In this document: positions 50,746 through 60,556 of the stretch, one piece after another
How positions within the stretch are numbered: position 1 is the stretch's first letter
Layout of the letters: the number at the start of each line of letters is the position of its first letter
DNA from: Candidatus Helarchaeota archaeon
Lineage (GTDB): Archaea > Asgardarchaeota > Lokiarchaeia > Helarchaeales > HEL-GB-A
Direction of reading: 5' to 3'
Length of the DNA stretch: 64,000 nucleotides
NCBI GenBank assembly: GCA_013375455.1
Contig: JABXJT010000022.1
Span: 1 to 64,000, forward strand
Program-made: the position numbers and the translations under genes
Notes under the pieces: model-generated
Told to the model about the DNA's origin: nothing
Database searches by the model: none
What the model saw: the letters and a program-made list of their open reading frames with translations, nothing else

Positions 50746-51000
50746 AGGACATGGGAAGGTCCATATGCAGGTAGGGATTCGGGCGACGCCCTCCTCACAG
50801 ATGGATCGGGTAACCTCTATATTACGGGTCGAACAGAAGGTTCAGTAGCAGGAACGGATGCCATTCTTATGAAGATTGCTATATCTGCTCCCTCTCCTCG
50901 TTCATGGGTGATATTCATTATTATATTGGTGATACTCGCTCCTGTAGGTGTCGTGATAGTCCTCCGCTTCGTAACCCAAGATAAAAGGCAAATGATATAA
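50746..51000 (+). pseudogene. C-terminal remnant of an SBBP beta-propeller membrane protein
   Basis: The frame (TWEGPYAGRDSGDALLTDGS, then NLYITGRTEGSVAGTDAILM) is a last SBBP repeat, followed by a TM helix (WVIFIIILVILAPVGVVIVL) and a short basic end at TAA 50998-51000. There is no start or upstream repeat, so this is the end of a gene mostly lost. The architecture is like the end of the beta-propeller portion at 5627-10594 but without its cytoplasmic part. Bases 51001-51289 hold no gene; AT-rich, probably the promoter of the next gene. Confidence 0.65.
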
Positions 51001-51289
51001 ATTTTCCCTTTTTTTTATTCCACCTTTTGTTTTGATTCTGGGAACGAACACACTCGAATTTCTTATAATTTCGCTACAATTATTTTATAAATTTCATTAC
51101 AATTCCTAAATCATTGAGAAAAAATAGGTAAAAAATTAAGGGTGCCACAAAAACTTAAAGAGATTTTTGAGAAAAAATAATTGGTTTCCACAAATTTTCG
51201 GGCAAATATTACCTGTGTCTTTTTATTCTCATTTAATTATTGTTGTGGTAATTCTATAAGTTAATTCACGGAATTTTGGGCGTAGTAAG

Positions 51290-51823
51290 GTGAACGTTGA
51301 TTACCTAATTTCGGAAGATTGCAAAGCAGAACTATTGAGCATATATAGGGATTATTTTTTAGAAGATGAAGAAAGCTTTTTACATACTATTAATGAATTT
51401 GTGAAATTTTACGATAAGATACCCCCAGAACGATTAATGAGAACGAAATACCGTCAATTCCTCTCGCGTTTATTAAATAAAAGTAAACTATTATTAGATG
51501 AAAAAGCTGATTACAAAGCAATCTTAATTAACATTCCTTTATACAAACACCTCCATTCCATACTTATTGAGTGTGATGCAGACTTAGATAAAATTATCAG
51601 TTTTGAAGATCTTTTCAGAAACTTTAACAAGTTCCATAAACTCTATGATATTCTTGATGAATTATACGATCGAGACCCGCAAACATCAATTCGAGTTAAA
51701 TTTGTCGATTTTATGAATAAAGTCTTAAAATTCTATTCCCAGCATAAACAGTCAGCTTATACGGAAGCAAGTTTACCAAGATTTGAGGAATATCTTAAAA
51801 ATAAATTGCAGGCAGAAGTATAA
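51290..51823 (+). CDS. helical protein of unknown function
   Basis: 177 aa, GTG start at 51290. Entirely helical in appearance, with alternating charged and hydrophobic residues, no TM and no Cys. Repeated use of DELYDRDP/EDLFRNFNKFHKL-like motifs hints at a helical bundle. It is a single gene between a decayed region and the AMMECR1 gene (convergent). Not recognised. Confidence 0.6.
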   Translation: MNVDYLISEDCKAELLSIYRDYFLEDEESFLHTINEFVKFYDKIPPERLMRTKYRQFLSRLLNKSKLLLDEKADYKAILINIPLYKHLHSILIECDADLDKIISFEDLFRNFNKFHKLYDILDELYDRDPQTSIRVKFVDFMNKVLKFYSQHKQSAYTEASLPRFEEYLKNKLQAEV

Positions 51824-51887
51824 ATACTTAAACCTGGTGTTACTGATACGAGGGGATATTCCCCATTCTAAACGAATCCTTTTGTAA

Positions 51888-52514
51888 TTACTTCATCGCT
51901 TCCCGTTCGATCTTCCCATTGGGCTTAAGTTCGTGAAAGATTTCTGCTTGGAATTTATAGATTTTCGTTCTTTTATCCATCCACATGTCGGGAGTCAAGC
52001 CCGCTTTCCAGCAGGTTTGCTCAAGAAATTTTTTGGAATCCCACTTCCATTCCACAGCAACTTGGGGTAACAGAAGCCCCTTCCGCCAGCCGTGCTCGAT
52101 AATCAACCCATCTTTTCCCACTTCGACCTGGTTGGGGAAGTCCTTCACGGAATCCACTTCGATCAAAGTGGGGGGGGTAAGTATACTAACCTCGACAACG
52201 ATATTATCAAGCTCCTCAGGTGTTACTGAGGAAAATCGTGGATCATGTAAAGCTGCGTCGACTGCTGAATCAATTGTAGCCTGAATTAATGGAAAATCAG
52301 GATAGGGGCGTCCAATACACCCTCGTAATTCCTTGCCACCTGGTGTTACTGTTTCTAGAGTAACGAACACACCAGAATTTTGTTTTAGCTTTTCTTTTGC
52401 CTCAGAAGGGATCTCTAACTTCTTTCCAGTTCTCACTACTGTTTCTAAGACCTTTCGCGCGAGTTTTACGAGGTATTCTCCTTCTTCGTTAGTAAAAACA
52501 AAACCCATCTTCAT
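51888..52514 (-). CDS. AMMECR1-family protein
   Basis: 208 aa from ATG 52514, after AAGGA. The family signature LRGCIG is at about residue 77, with FVTLETVTPGG ahead of it and DPRFSSVTPEEL and VEVSILTPP after it; a C-terminal LLPQVAVEWKWD segment is typical. AMMECR1 proteins are universal in archaea and human; function is unresolved, with hints of radical-SAM partners in the neighbourhood of bacterial ones. Single gene, divergent from the UroD-like gene. Confidence 0.93.
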   Translation of the reverse strand: MKMGFVFTNEEGEYLVKLARKVLETVVRTGKKLEIPSEAKEKLKQNSGVFVTLETVTPGGKELRGCIGRPYPDFPLIQATIDSAVDAALHDPRFSSVTPEELDNIVVEVSILTPPTLIEVDSVKDFPNQVEVGKDGLIIEHGWRKGLLLPQVAVEWKWDSKKFLEQTCWKAGLTPDMWMDKRTKIYKFQAEIFHELKPNGKIEREAMK

Positions 52515-52579
52515 CACCAGTTCCTTAAAAAAAGGTTCTGATCATTGTAATAAATAGGTTTTCGATTTTTAAAAGCAAG

Positions 52580-53887
52580 GTGACGGATTTGAAAATTGAA
52601 CCCGAAGAACGGATTTTGCGCTGTATCGAAGGCGAGATTCTTGATCGCGTGCCACACTTGGAATTGGGTTTCAATATTTACCCTTCCGTTAAGTTAAACC
52701 TTTTTTTTGATAGGTTGCCTCCGAAATTAAAAAATTGGCTCTTAAAATTAAAACTTTACGAAGATGCAGTCCAGGCGGCTAAGGAACATCTTGGTCTATC
52801 TGATCCAGTTCAAAAGACGATAAAAAGGAGATTATTTCGTCTTGATCAAATTGCCGGTGGTTTATTTTCCATGCCCACATCACTCGAGTTTATGAATCCT
52901 TTTAATCCCTATCTCTTCAGAGTTCCCAAGCGAATGGGGGTTGATTTGATACCAACAATGGGATTTCCTTCAGGAATAGTACGAGGGAAAATCCGGCGAA
53001 GAAACAAGATGTATTTCATTTCTGAAGATTTATATTTAATAGATGTGGACGATATTGGGGATATAAGAGGTACAGAGCCACTTTACCTAAATCCAGAAGA
53101 GCAAATGGAAAAATTGATTGAAATCTATCGCGAAGAACCTCAAGATGATAAAATCGAATACATTGGGAAGTTGCGGAATTCGGTCGAAGGAAAACTCGCA
53201 TTAGCTCCCCAATTTAACAGCATTTTTGAAAGTTGGCATATAATTTGGGGACTTTCAAATATGCACGTATTTTTTAGGGCATTTACTAAAGAATACAGAA
53301 AGGGACCGCCGTATGGAAGTTATAAACGGTTTTTAAATGAGAAAGCCAAGTTTATTGTAGAATTTATTAAGAGATTGGCTGAAATTGATATAAAATTCAT
53401 AAATATTGTAGAGGATGTGTGTGAGGATAATGGACCTTTCTTAAGGACAGAACAATACAGTAATTTTTTCGTTCCAGAAATCAAGAAGATAGTGGACGCA
53501 GCTCACAAGGTAGGCATTAGAGTCCTATTTCACACGGATGGTCGATTCAAAATTCGAAATTCAGATAAACCATGGGCATTTTTAGATGCAATTTTATCCA
53601 CGGGAATCGACATGCTCCATGGTTGTCAGCAGGATTGTAATAATTTAGAAGAATTAAAGGAATATGTGGGAAGCAAAATCACCTTAGTTGGAGGAGTTTC
53701 GTGTGTAGATGTTCTCCAGCATGCAAGTTCAGCCAAAGAAGTTTATATGCTAGCAGGTAGGGCCATCGAAACGTTAAAAGAAGGTGGTCATTACATCGTG
53801 GCAGCTGACAATGGGTGGCACGCTGGCGTCAAAATGGAAAATGTCCGCTGGTACTTAAACGCGATAAAATACTATGGAAGGTATTAA
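52580..53887 (+). CDS. uroporphyrinogen decarboxylase-like (UroD/MtaA superfamily) protein
   Basis: 435 aa. TIM-barrel UroD-like pattern: EERILRCIEGEILDRVPHLE at the start, IVEDVCEDNGPFL in the middle (like the DD-loop of MtaA-type methyltransferases), FHTDGRF near residue 315, and TLVGGVSCVDVL followed by GGHYIVAADNGWHAGVKMEN. UroD's key N-terminal arginines of true haem synthesis are not evident. Members of this group transfer methyl groups between corrinoids and thiols. Substrate unknown. GTG start. Confidence 0.78.
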   Translation: MTDLKIEPEERILRCIEGEILDRVPHLELGFNIYPSVKLNLFFDRLPPKLKNWLLKLKLYEDAVQAAKEHLGLSDPVQKTIKRRLFRLDQIAGGLFSMPTSLEFMNPFNPYLFRVPKRMGVDLIPTMGFPSGIVRGKIRRRNKMYFISEDLYLIDVDDIGDIRGTEPLYLNPEEQMEKLIEIYREEPQDDKIEYIGKLRNSVEGKLALAPQFNSIFESWHIIWGLSNMHVFFRAFTKEYRKGPPYGSYKRFLNEKAKFIVEFIKRLAEIDIKFINIVEDVCEDNGPFLRTEQYSNFFVPEIKKIVDAAHKVGIRVLFHTDGRFKIRNSDKPWAFLDAILSTGIDMLHGCQQDCNNLEELKEYVGSKITLVGGVSCVDVLQHASSAKEVYMLAGRAIETLKEGGHYIVAADNGWHAGVKMENVRWYLNAIKYYGRY

Positions 53888-53891
53888 TCTC

Positions 53892-54995
53892 TCATTGTCC
53901 GCTAGTGATGGCTTCAAAAAATTCGCGACCGCGAATCACATCAGAAATCTCTGCTGTTGATTTAATGACGAAAAAGTCGCCATTGCTGTTATTAGCTATT
54001 GCTTCGGCGATGCGGCGATGGCGTGGACCCCGCATTTTTGCATTTTCAGGCCATAGGACGATAGTAAAGATCTTGGCCTCACGCAATTGGTCGCTAATAT
54101 TTTCAATCTCTTGTTCGAGTTGGTTATAATATTGACTGTTATGGAATGCTGGAGGAGCATTTTGGCTTATTGGAACATTGGCTCCTCCATCCGTAAGCAC
54201 GACCAAAACCGGTATGATGTCTCTATTCCGTTTAACTTCAGTCTTAAGGACTTCGAGCCCTTTTTGAAGACCGCTCGCAAGGGGCGTCCAGCTATCAGAT
54301 TGAATGAATGAAAGTTGATCAACAACTTTAGGGAGATTTACTGTGGGATATTGAAGAACGATGGCTTCATATCCTTGAAAAACAACGAGACCAACTTTAT
54401 CACGATTTTGATAGGCATCATCGTGAAGCGAGAGAATCACGCGTTTCATCTGTTTTAGCATTCGGAACATCGATCCACTGGCATCAAGCACGAACACTAT
54501 GGAAAGTGGTGCTTGGTACTCATAAATCTTTTCACGAATATCCTGCACGTCTATCTTTAAAGCTAGGTCGTTTCTTCCGACCCGGCCTTTTTGAAAAGGG
54601 GCTGCGGCTCTGAAAGTTGCATCTAGAGCAATGCTAGTTGCTTTTTCCTTGGGCATTTTGTAGGAAACATATTTCCCTTTAATGGCAGTTCCTTCTTTTC
54701 GGATTCGTTTGCCTAGGGCGGGTGTGCGTCTGGGAGCTGCTACATTTTTTCGTCCGAGTTTGAATACATTGCCTGCATCAGCGACTCGTTGTAAGTCCTC
54801 TAAGGGCTCTCGCCATTTCTTGGGTTCATATTCTTTATCAATGAAATCGGGTTTTCCATCAAACCCAAGAAGTTCCCCATCTATTTCTTGAGCTGGTGTT
54901 TCCGACTCGCTGCTATCATCCATTGGTTCCGCGGTAGCTTGTTCAGATGGTAAAAATGAAAGCGCGTCGGACGCGTCCTCTTGTTCAGACATCAC
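53892..54995 (-). CDS. von Willebrand A-domain protein (ChlD/BchD-like)
   Basis: 367 aa. An acidic N-terminus of about 90 residues, then a linker with basic stretch, then a vWA domain from about 165: [12 protein letters not shown] carries the MIDAS motif DxSxS, with a Thr/Asp downstream (VLTDGG). It has no AAA+ domain, so it corresponds to the C-terminal part of magnesium chelatase D subunits or CoxE-like proteins. Start codon overlaps the stop of the AAA+ gene by four bases (ATGA), so they are translationally coupled. Confidence 0.85.
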   Translation of the reverse strand: MMSEQEDASDALSFLPSEQATAEPMDDSSESETPAQEIDGELLGFDGKPDFIDKEYEPKKWREPLEDLQRVADAGNVFKLGRKNVAAPRRTPALGKRIRKEGTAIKGKYVSYKMPKEKATSIALDATFRAAAPFQKGRVGRNDLALKIDVQDIREKIYEYQAPLSIVFVLDASGSMFRMLKQMKRVILSLHDDAYQNRDKVGLVVFQGYEAIVLQYPTVNLPKVVDQLSFIQSDSWTPLASGLQKGLEVLKTEVKRNRDIIPVLVVLTDGGANVPISQNAPPAFHNSQYYNQLEQEIENISDQLREAKIFTIVLWPENAKMRGPRHRRIAEAIANNSNGDFFVIKSTAEISDVIRGREFFEAITSGQ

Positions 54996-56104
54996 GTCAT
55001 TTTTTTTTTTGCTTCGTCGTCCGAGGTCATTTGGTCTTGAGCTTGAGTATCGTCAGTCCCCTCTGAATCAAGTTCGTTAAATGCTTTATCTAAAGCAGAT
55101 TGGATTTGTTTCATAACATCTTCAGGCTTAGTAATTCCAGGTTTCCCCACACGGTGCATTAGCGCTAGAAGTGCGGCTCTTTCTACATCCTCTCTATTTA
55201 CCGTTGTTCTTCCAGCAAGGGCAGCTATGGCTTTTGCACATCGCAAGATAGTAATTTCACCACGATGCGTTTCAACTTGGAGGTCCATGCATAATTTTAC
55301 AATTACCTCAAGTAACTTTTTAGGGACTTTGACTTGATTGACGATTGTTTGTGCCTTCATGACACGAGCTTGTAATGTCTTTTCACTTTCTTTGAATTTA
55401 TTTTCGAACATATCAGGATCAATATCAAATAACTCAACGCGTTTCAGAATTTCAAACCGTTGATTGAAATCCTTGACTGTTACTACATCAACTGTTAAAC
55501 CAAGCCGATCAAGAATTTGGGGCCGTAATTCACCCTCTTCTGGGTTCATGCTCCCAACCAAAATAAATCTAGATGGGTGCGTTACGGATATACCCTCTCG
55601 TTCAATAGTATTAACACCCATCGCTGCAGAATCTAGAAGGTCATCTATTATATGGTCACTCAACAGATTTATTTCATCAACATATAAAATATTACGATTT
55701 GCAGCAGCTAATATCCCAGATTCAAGCGCGCGTATCCCATCCCGGATGGCACATTCAATGTCCAGCGAACCGACAACGCGATCCTCTGTAACTCCCAATG
55801 GAATTTCAACCACGCGCATTTCTCGTTCTTCTACTTCCAACGTTCCTCCATTATCATAATTTTCCTTACAGACAGTACATAGGGTTTCAATACTATCCGG
55901 ATCGCAATTGAATGGGCAACCCTTGACAATTTTCATATTAGGGAGCAATTTAGCTAAAGCCCGGACGGCAGTGGATTTTCCCGTTCCACGCTCGCCGCGA
56001 ATTAGCACGCCCCCAATTACAGGGTTAACAACGTTTAGAATCAGTGCTAACTTCATTTGATCTTGCGCTACTATTGCTGAGAAGGGAAAAATTCTCCGTG
56101 ACAT
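54992..56104 (-). CDS. AAA+ ATPase, ChlI/BchI-like (metal-chelatase type)
   Basis: 370 aa. Walker [10 protein letters not shown] (about 38-46), Walker [11 protein letters not shown] (about 139-148), sensor 1 [20 protein letters not shown], an Arg-finger region, and [20 protein letters not shown] in the C-terminal helical lid. The cysteines in the ChlI-specific insertion ([20 protein letters not shown]) are present, as in magnesium chelatase I. Together with the vWA gene it forms a two-subunit motor. No chlorophyll pathway is evident, so a different metal or target protein is likely. Confidence 0.88.
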   Translation of the reverse strand: MSRRIFPFSAIVAQDQMKLALILNVVNPVIGGVLIRGERGTGKSTAVRALAKLLPNMKIVKGCPFNCDPDSIETLCTVCKENYDNGGTLEVEEREMRVVEIPLGVTEDRVVGSLDIECAIRDGIRALESGILAAANRNILYVDEINLLSDHIIDDLLDSAAMGVNTIEREGISVTHPSRFILVGSMNPEEGELRPQILDRLGLTVDVVTVKDFNQRFEILKRVELFDIDPDMFENKFKESEKTLQARVMKAQTIVNQVKVPKKLLEVIVKLCMDLQVETHRGEITILRCAKAIAALAGRTTVNREDVERAALLALMHRVGKPGITKPEDVMKQIQSALDKAFNELDSEGTDDTQAQDQMTSDDEAKKKMT

Positions 56105-56255
56105 TTTTTGAAGTACCTTCTATTGACCTAATGTATTTCAAGATTTAATAAATAAAAAAATTTAATAAATTTATGTGTAGAGACTGAGTAAACGTAATCA
56201 AAGCGAAATATTAACAGATTTTTCATTTGAGACTGAAAGGAAAGGCGTTAGAAAA

Positions 56256-56438
56256 ATGAATCCATCAGACTCTAAAGGTAAAGGGATGAAGTGTTTTAAA
56301 TGCGGAAAAGATGCAACTAACATTCACTTATGCAAGGTAGCGGGTATTTCCCAAATTATATGCGATGATTGCTGTAAAAAGCTCCTCGATGAAAAAAGGT
56401 GTCAGCATAAAGAATGTGGTCATTATCGGATTAATTGA
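56256..56438 (+). CDS. 60-aa zinc-finger protein
   Basis: 60 aa. Cys/His pattern CFKCGKDATNIHLC, then CDDCCKKLLDEKRCQHKECG, suggests one or two small zinc sites. Similar mini proteins start with a zinc knuckle like that of UvrB/UvrC-motif or ClpX-type proteins. Divergent from the AAA+ gene. GGAAAGG upstream. No further assignment. Confidence 0.6.
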   Translation: MNPSDSKGKGMKCFKCGKDATNIHLCKVAGISQIICDDCCKKLLDEKRCQHKECGHYRIN

Positions 56439-56476
56439 TTAATATATGAAATAAAGAAATTAAGTTTTTGTTTTCA

Positions 56477-56863
56477 TTATCTTTGTAATATTATTGCGTC
56501 AACGGGGCAGGCATCGATGCAATTTAAGCAACCAATGCATTTTTCGTAATCAAACTGAACTAAAAACTCATCGGTAAGTTCAATGGCAGTCACCGGGCAT
56601 ATCGAAAAGCAAGCTCCACAATGAGTGCACTTATCTTCAAGCTTTTCAATGATTTTTCCGTGCTCTACCTTTACACCGGCTTCTTCAAAAGCGGTTCTTA
56701 CCAGCTCGCACCGCTCATCGGGAACCTCAATTAAAAATATTCCGCCTTGTTCAGATACATTTGCGCGCAATATGTTTATGATTACTTGATTTTCTAAAAT
56801 TATATTCGCTGTTATTGCTTCATTCACTAATCCCGCATCAAAATTTAAAATTAATTTTTTCAT
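56477..56863 (-). CDS. NIL-domain ferredoxin, homocysteine-biosynthesis partner (MA1822-like)
   Basis: 128 aa from ATG 56863 (GTGAGG lies before it; the longer frame overlaps the upstream gene). NIL domain about 1-75, then two 4Fe-4S motifs: CTHCGACFSICP and CIGCLNCIDACP. In methanogens such a protein, paired with a DUF39 protein, is needed to form homocysteine from aspartate semialdehyde and sulfide. It begins 17 bp after the DUF39-CBS gene on the same strand, which strongly supports that pairing. Electron-transfer or ligand-binding role. Confidence 0.88.
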   Translation of the reverse strand: MKKLILNFDAGLVNEAITANIILENQVIINILRANVSEQGGIFLIEVPDERCELVRTAFEEAGVKVEHGKIIEKLEDKCTHCGACFSICPVTAIELTDEFLVQFDYEKCIGCLNCIDACPVDAIILQR

Positions 56864-56879
56864 TTTTTTCCTCACTTCC

Positions 56880-58385
56880 TTAATATTCAGTGTGCGTGTC
56901 AAAATGTCGTAATGTACTTTCAGCCGTAATGATTCCAATGACTTTTTTATGAGAATCAATGACAGGTAAGGCCGAAATATCGTGTTTCGTCATTTCACGA
57001 GCTGAGAAGTCGATTGGATCGTCCAAAGAGGCAGTATAGACTTTGGTTGTTACAATATCAGCCAAGTTATCGAGGCCACGAGCGATTGCACGAGTAACAT
57101 CCCATGATGTGACAATTCCCTGTAATTTGTTTTCCTCATTTACGACTACTATGTGATTAGTTGAGGCATCGATCAATTTTTTGGCCACATCATTAACCGT
57201 TTCTTTTAAAGTACAGGTTATGGCGGGCTTTATAAACGAACGCACGGTCGCTTCCGCTCTAACTTTCATAGGAGTAAAAACACGCGTCGTTGATAAGCGT
57301 TCTGCTGGTTCAATTAAGAAAAACTCACCGTTCTGGATCCATGTTTTAAGCTTTTTTGCAATTTCTCTTGCTATTTTGAGACTAGATAGAGGGCTTGCGG
57401 GAATGGTTGTTCCGTTTAGCTCAATGCTCCCTGATTTTAGTTCAGCATATGTTACAGTTCGAAGAACTGGGCGTTTTGTGGAAGGTACTCCATAATCTAA
57501 GACGCTGGTCGTGATGTCTGCGTCCGATATTGCTGTTTTACGAGCCAATCCTTCATTTAAAATTGGAATAGGAATTCCGAAACCTACATATAGGGTTGTT
57601 CCATATTTCGTGAAGCTTGCACCGCGTAAATAGTTGGGGTTAACTCCTGGGTCCTTTAAATCCCCTTTGACCATTATCGTCCCAAATCCATTTGTCGGGC
57701 TATGTTGCGTGCCTTCACCAACGATATATCCTATACCGCCTCCTAAAAAGATCCGGGTTCCAATGCCAATGGTTTCATAGTCAGGATCATTCATCAAAGG
57801 ATTTAAGCACCCTGCCCCAGAATAGGTAACATTCCGGTAATTAGGTAGCAATTTCCCCATGTAAGTGTAAATGGTTTCTTGTCGTCCATTAGTAGCAACA
57901 TTATATTTTTGATATCCATTTCGAGGATTGCATAGAATTGCTTGATTTAGGTCATCTATGGTAAATATTGTCTCAACTTTTTTTCGAGGGTAACAATCAG
58001 TTCCATAAGCAGTTGCTCGTAATTCAATCGCTTTACCTGATATGAGATCTTCGATGACATGACCGCCACCATATTTAAATGGTCTAGTTTCACTCATTTT
58101 CGTTGCGCCAATATATACATCTACTGCAGCATTCCCATGATAAGCTTCGACATCATTTAACCATACTTTGTCCATTTTTATGGGGGGATCTGCGTGACCG
58201 AAATTAAAAAATGCACCTGATGAGCACATCGCACCAAATGTTCCCGTGGTAACGACATCAATCTCTTTAGCAGCAGCTTCTTCGCCTTTTTCTGCTACAA
58301 TTTCAATCATTTCTTCCGCAGTTACAACTATGGCGTCGCCACGCTTGATTTTCTCGTTAATTTCAGAATATGTTTTTTTCACCAT
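56880..58385 (-). CDS. L-aspartate semialdehyde sulfurtransferase-type protein (DUF39 with CBS pair)
   Basis: 501 aa from ATG 58385, which has AAGGTGAT seven bases upstream. DUF39 domain about 1-360, with two conserved cysteines at residues 54 (FGAMCSSG) and 131 (YGTDCYP), the positions I recall as important in the Methanosarcina enzyme. A CBS pair occupies about 385-495 (ITCTLKETVNDVAKKL..., IVTSWDVTRAI, ISALPVIDSHKKVIGIIT). It makes homocysteine from aspartate semialdehyde with the NIL-ferredoxin downstream. Product feeds methionine and links with SahH. Confidence 0.9.
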   Translation of the reverse strand: MVKKTYSEINEKIKRGDAIVVTAEEMIEIVAEKGEEAAAKEIDVVTTGTFGAMCSSGAFFNFGHADPPIKMDKVWLNDVEAYHGNAAVDVYIGATKMSETRPFKYGGGHVIEDLISGKAIELRATAYGTDCYPRKKVETIFTIDDLNQAILCNPRNGYQKYNVATNGRQETIYTYMGKLLPNYRNVTYSGAGCLNPLMNDPDYETIGIGTRIFLGGGIGYIVGEGTQHSPTNGFGTIMVKGDLKDPGVNPNYLRGASFTKYGTTLYVGFGIPIPILNEGLARKTAISDADITTSVLDYGVPSTKRPVLRTVTYAELKSGSIELNGTTIPASPLSSLKIAREIAKKLKTWIQNGEFFLIEPAERLSTTRVFTPMKVRAEATVRSFIKPAITCTLKETVNDVAKKLIDASTNHIVVVNEENKLQGIVTSWDVTRAIARGLDNLADIVTTKVYTASLDDPIDFSAREMTKHDISALPVIDSHKKVIGIITAESTLRHFDTHTEY

Positions 58386-58550
58386 AAAACGAATCACCTT
58401 GTAATTCGCAAATCATTAACAGAGTTTTTTAATATCTTGTAGGAGAAAACATATATAAATGTGACGCATATTTTCGCCGGGAAATATTACTGCCACTCAT
58501 AAGGTTTGGGAAAAATCCTTCTATGCAAAAGAGGTTGTGTCATAGAACCA

Positions 58551-60368
58551 CTATATAAACTCAACAATATCGTCTAAGCCAAATTTGAGTAGAGTTTCCT
58601 TTTTTGGAATGCCGTCTGAGTCCCACCCTCGTAATTCGTAATATAAATTAAGAATTTTTTCATACTGATCCTTATTAATGGTTTTACCCTTAAAGGGACC
58701 TTGTGGGACGGGATCATTGAATACTCGCGGGGGTGGATGATCATCTTTACGGGTGACACCACGGCGGAGATTGATTGCGCGTGTTAGCGAGTAAATACCT
58801 TCAGATCGTTCCATAAGCTGTTGAAATGTTGTTTCGATTCCCACCGCGGAAGAATAGAAGCCTGAATAGATATTGGGATCTATATCAAATTCAATCCAAG
58901 GAAAGCGACAAGCCCCTATACAATCCATTAAAGGACGGAAATGTTGATGGAACATAACCAGTTGTGCCAATTCTTTAAGGGTGTATTTTTTCCGTAATTC
59001 ATGATAAGCCACCCAAGCACGGTTATGATGTGCTCCGATATCTGCAGTGGCATACGCTAGTGTCATTCCCAATAAGGCACGCGTATCATAGCCTGATTGC
59101 TCTAATCCTTTACAATGTAATGCAATATTCTTGCATTGTGGCCATTGTTTGATGATGTTTAGAATGCCATCCGCAATAATGTTACCAATGCCTTCTCGCT
59201 TACAAATCATTAGAATTAAATCATGAACAGCTTGGGTATTTCCCCAACTCAAGTCAATACCGTTACAGTCTTTTTGAGAGACAATTTTTCGTTCATAAGC
59301 TTCCATTAAAAGACCAACAAGATTGCCGATGGATATAGTATCTACACCAACTTCATTGCAGAGGTCATTCAATTCAACAATTTCTGTTATTGTTTTGATA
59401 TCGAGGTTGGAACCTAACATGACGGCAGTTTCGTATTGAGGGCGAATTCGCGTGCCATTCTCTGTATAAGCCGTACCTTCGCACGCTATAGTGCAATACA
59501 GACAGGAATGCGCGCTCCACTCTGGATATAATTCTTCAAATTTGTTTCCGCTAATTTCCGAGGCATACTCACAAATTGCGTGCTGGAAATTGCGAACAGG
59601 TATGATTCCCACCTCATTAACGCCTTCAACTAAACTTAATGTTCCTTGACGTTGGTAAATATCGGCTAATTTGTGCCCCTTCATGTAAGAATTGGCCTGC
59701 TTAAAAACTTCTAGGAGCCTCTCGTGGTTTGATACTGGAAGTTCATTATCCCCTTGAATTGCAATGGCTTTTAGATTTTTAGAACCCATTACTGCCCCTA
59801 AGCCAGTTCTTCCTGCGAATCTACGCTCTGATTGAATGGAGGCATATCTGATTAGGTTCTCGCCAGCCGGACCGATGGTGCATACTGCATAGCCTGGGTC
59901 ACTCAAACTTTTTTTGATTTCCTTCTCCGATTGGACGGTTCCCTTTCCCCAATAAGAGGTCGCTGGCAAATATTTGATATTTTTATCTTGAATTACAAGA
60001 ATGGACGGTTTTTCTCTTTTTCCAGTTAGTATGAGAATATCAAATCCCGCTTGCTTCAATTTCAGCCCGATATGCCCCCCAATGTTAGAATCCCCATAGA
60101 TGCCAGTTGCAGGCGATAAACTATTAAATGAAGTCTTCCCAGAACCCGGTACTAATAAACCAGTGAGAGGACCCGCGGCCATAACAAGAAAATTTTCTGG
60201 ACTGAGAGGATTTGTTTCAGCGGATGTTAAGTCCCAAATATGGCGGGCGCCAAATCCTCTGCCGCCTATATATTGTATGGCGAAATGCCTGCTGAGGTTT
60301 TTAACCTTGATTTTTTCTGTTGTGAGATTTATTTCAAGGATCTTACCTGTATAACCACCGAGATTCAT
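58551..60368 (-). CDS. aor: aldehyde:ferredoxin oxidoreductase (tungsten enzyme family)
   Basis: 605 aa, usual length. N-terminal pterin-binding domain with GGRGFGARHIWDL and the MAAGPLTGLLVPGSGK segment; SPATGIYGDSNIGGH. Cys ligands of the 4Fe-4S cluster: CLYCTIACEG (about 293-302) and a later DCIGACRFPW. ARTGLGAVMGSKNLKAIAI-type motif is present as GRTGLGAVMGSKNLKAIAIQ. Oxidises aldehydes to acids, reducing ferredoxin, with W-pterin. Single gene on this strand with AT-rich flanks. Confidence 0.93.
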   Translation of the reverse strand: MNLGGYTGKILEINLTTEKIKVKNLSRHFAIQYIGGRGFGARHIWDLTSAETNPLSPENFLVMAAGPLTGLLVPGSGKTSFNSLSPATGIYGDSNIGGHIGLKLKQAGFDILILTGKREKPSILVIQDKNIKYLPATSYWGKGTVQSEKEIKKSLSDPGYAVCTIGPAGENLIRYASIQSERRFAGRTGLGAVMGSKNLKAIAIQGDNELPVSNHERLLEVFKQANSYMKGHKLADIYQRQGTLSLVEGVNEVGIIPVRNFQHAICEYASEISGNKFEELYPEWSAHSCLYCTIACEGTAYTENGTRIRPQYETAVMLGSNLDIKTITEIVELNDLCNEVGVDTISIGNLVGLLMEAYERKIVSQKDCNGIDLSWGNTQAVHDLILMICKREGIGNIIADGILNIIKQWPQCKNIALHCKGLEQSGYDTRALLGMTLAYATADIGAHHNRAWVAYHELRKKYTLKELAQLVMFHQHFRPLMDCIGACRFPWIEFDIDPNIYSGFYSSAVGIETTFQQLMERSEGIYSLTRAINLRRGVTRKDDHPPPRVFNDPVPQGPFKGKTINKDQYEKILNLYYELRGWDSDGIPKKETLLKFGLDDIVEFI

Positions 60369-60556
60369 TTATTTATCACTTAATCTTTTCTAAGGGTGTG
60401 AAACATTGGTCTTCTTTACGAGATTTGTTCCTATTTTAAAGCAGATTCTGCAATATAAAAACAATTCTAAAAATTCAACGGTTTATAGATTATAATGGTT
60501 TTGAAAATTAATTTAGGGAATCGATTAATATTAGAAAAGAAATAATGTCAAATGTA

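Noticed and set aside
53892..56104. Chlorophyll synthesis genes
   Set aside because: The AAA+ and vWA proteins resemble chelatase subunits, but no other pathway gene is present. The names were therefore kept generic.
56864..56959. Longer N-terminus for the NIL-ferredoxin
   Set aside because: It would overlap the DUF39 gene by about 80 bp, and the ATG at 56863 has a good ribosome-binding site.
58498..58560. Terminator or structured RNA between AOR and the DUF39 gene
   Set aside because: Only AT-rich sequence without a convincing stem was found by eye.
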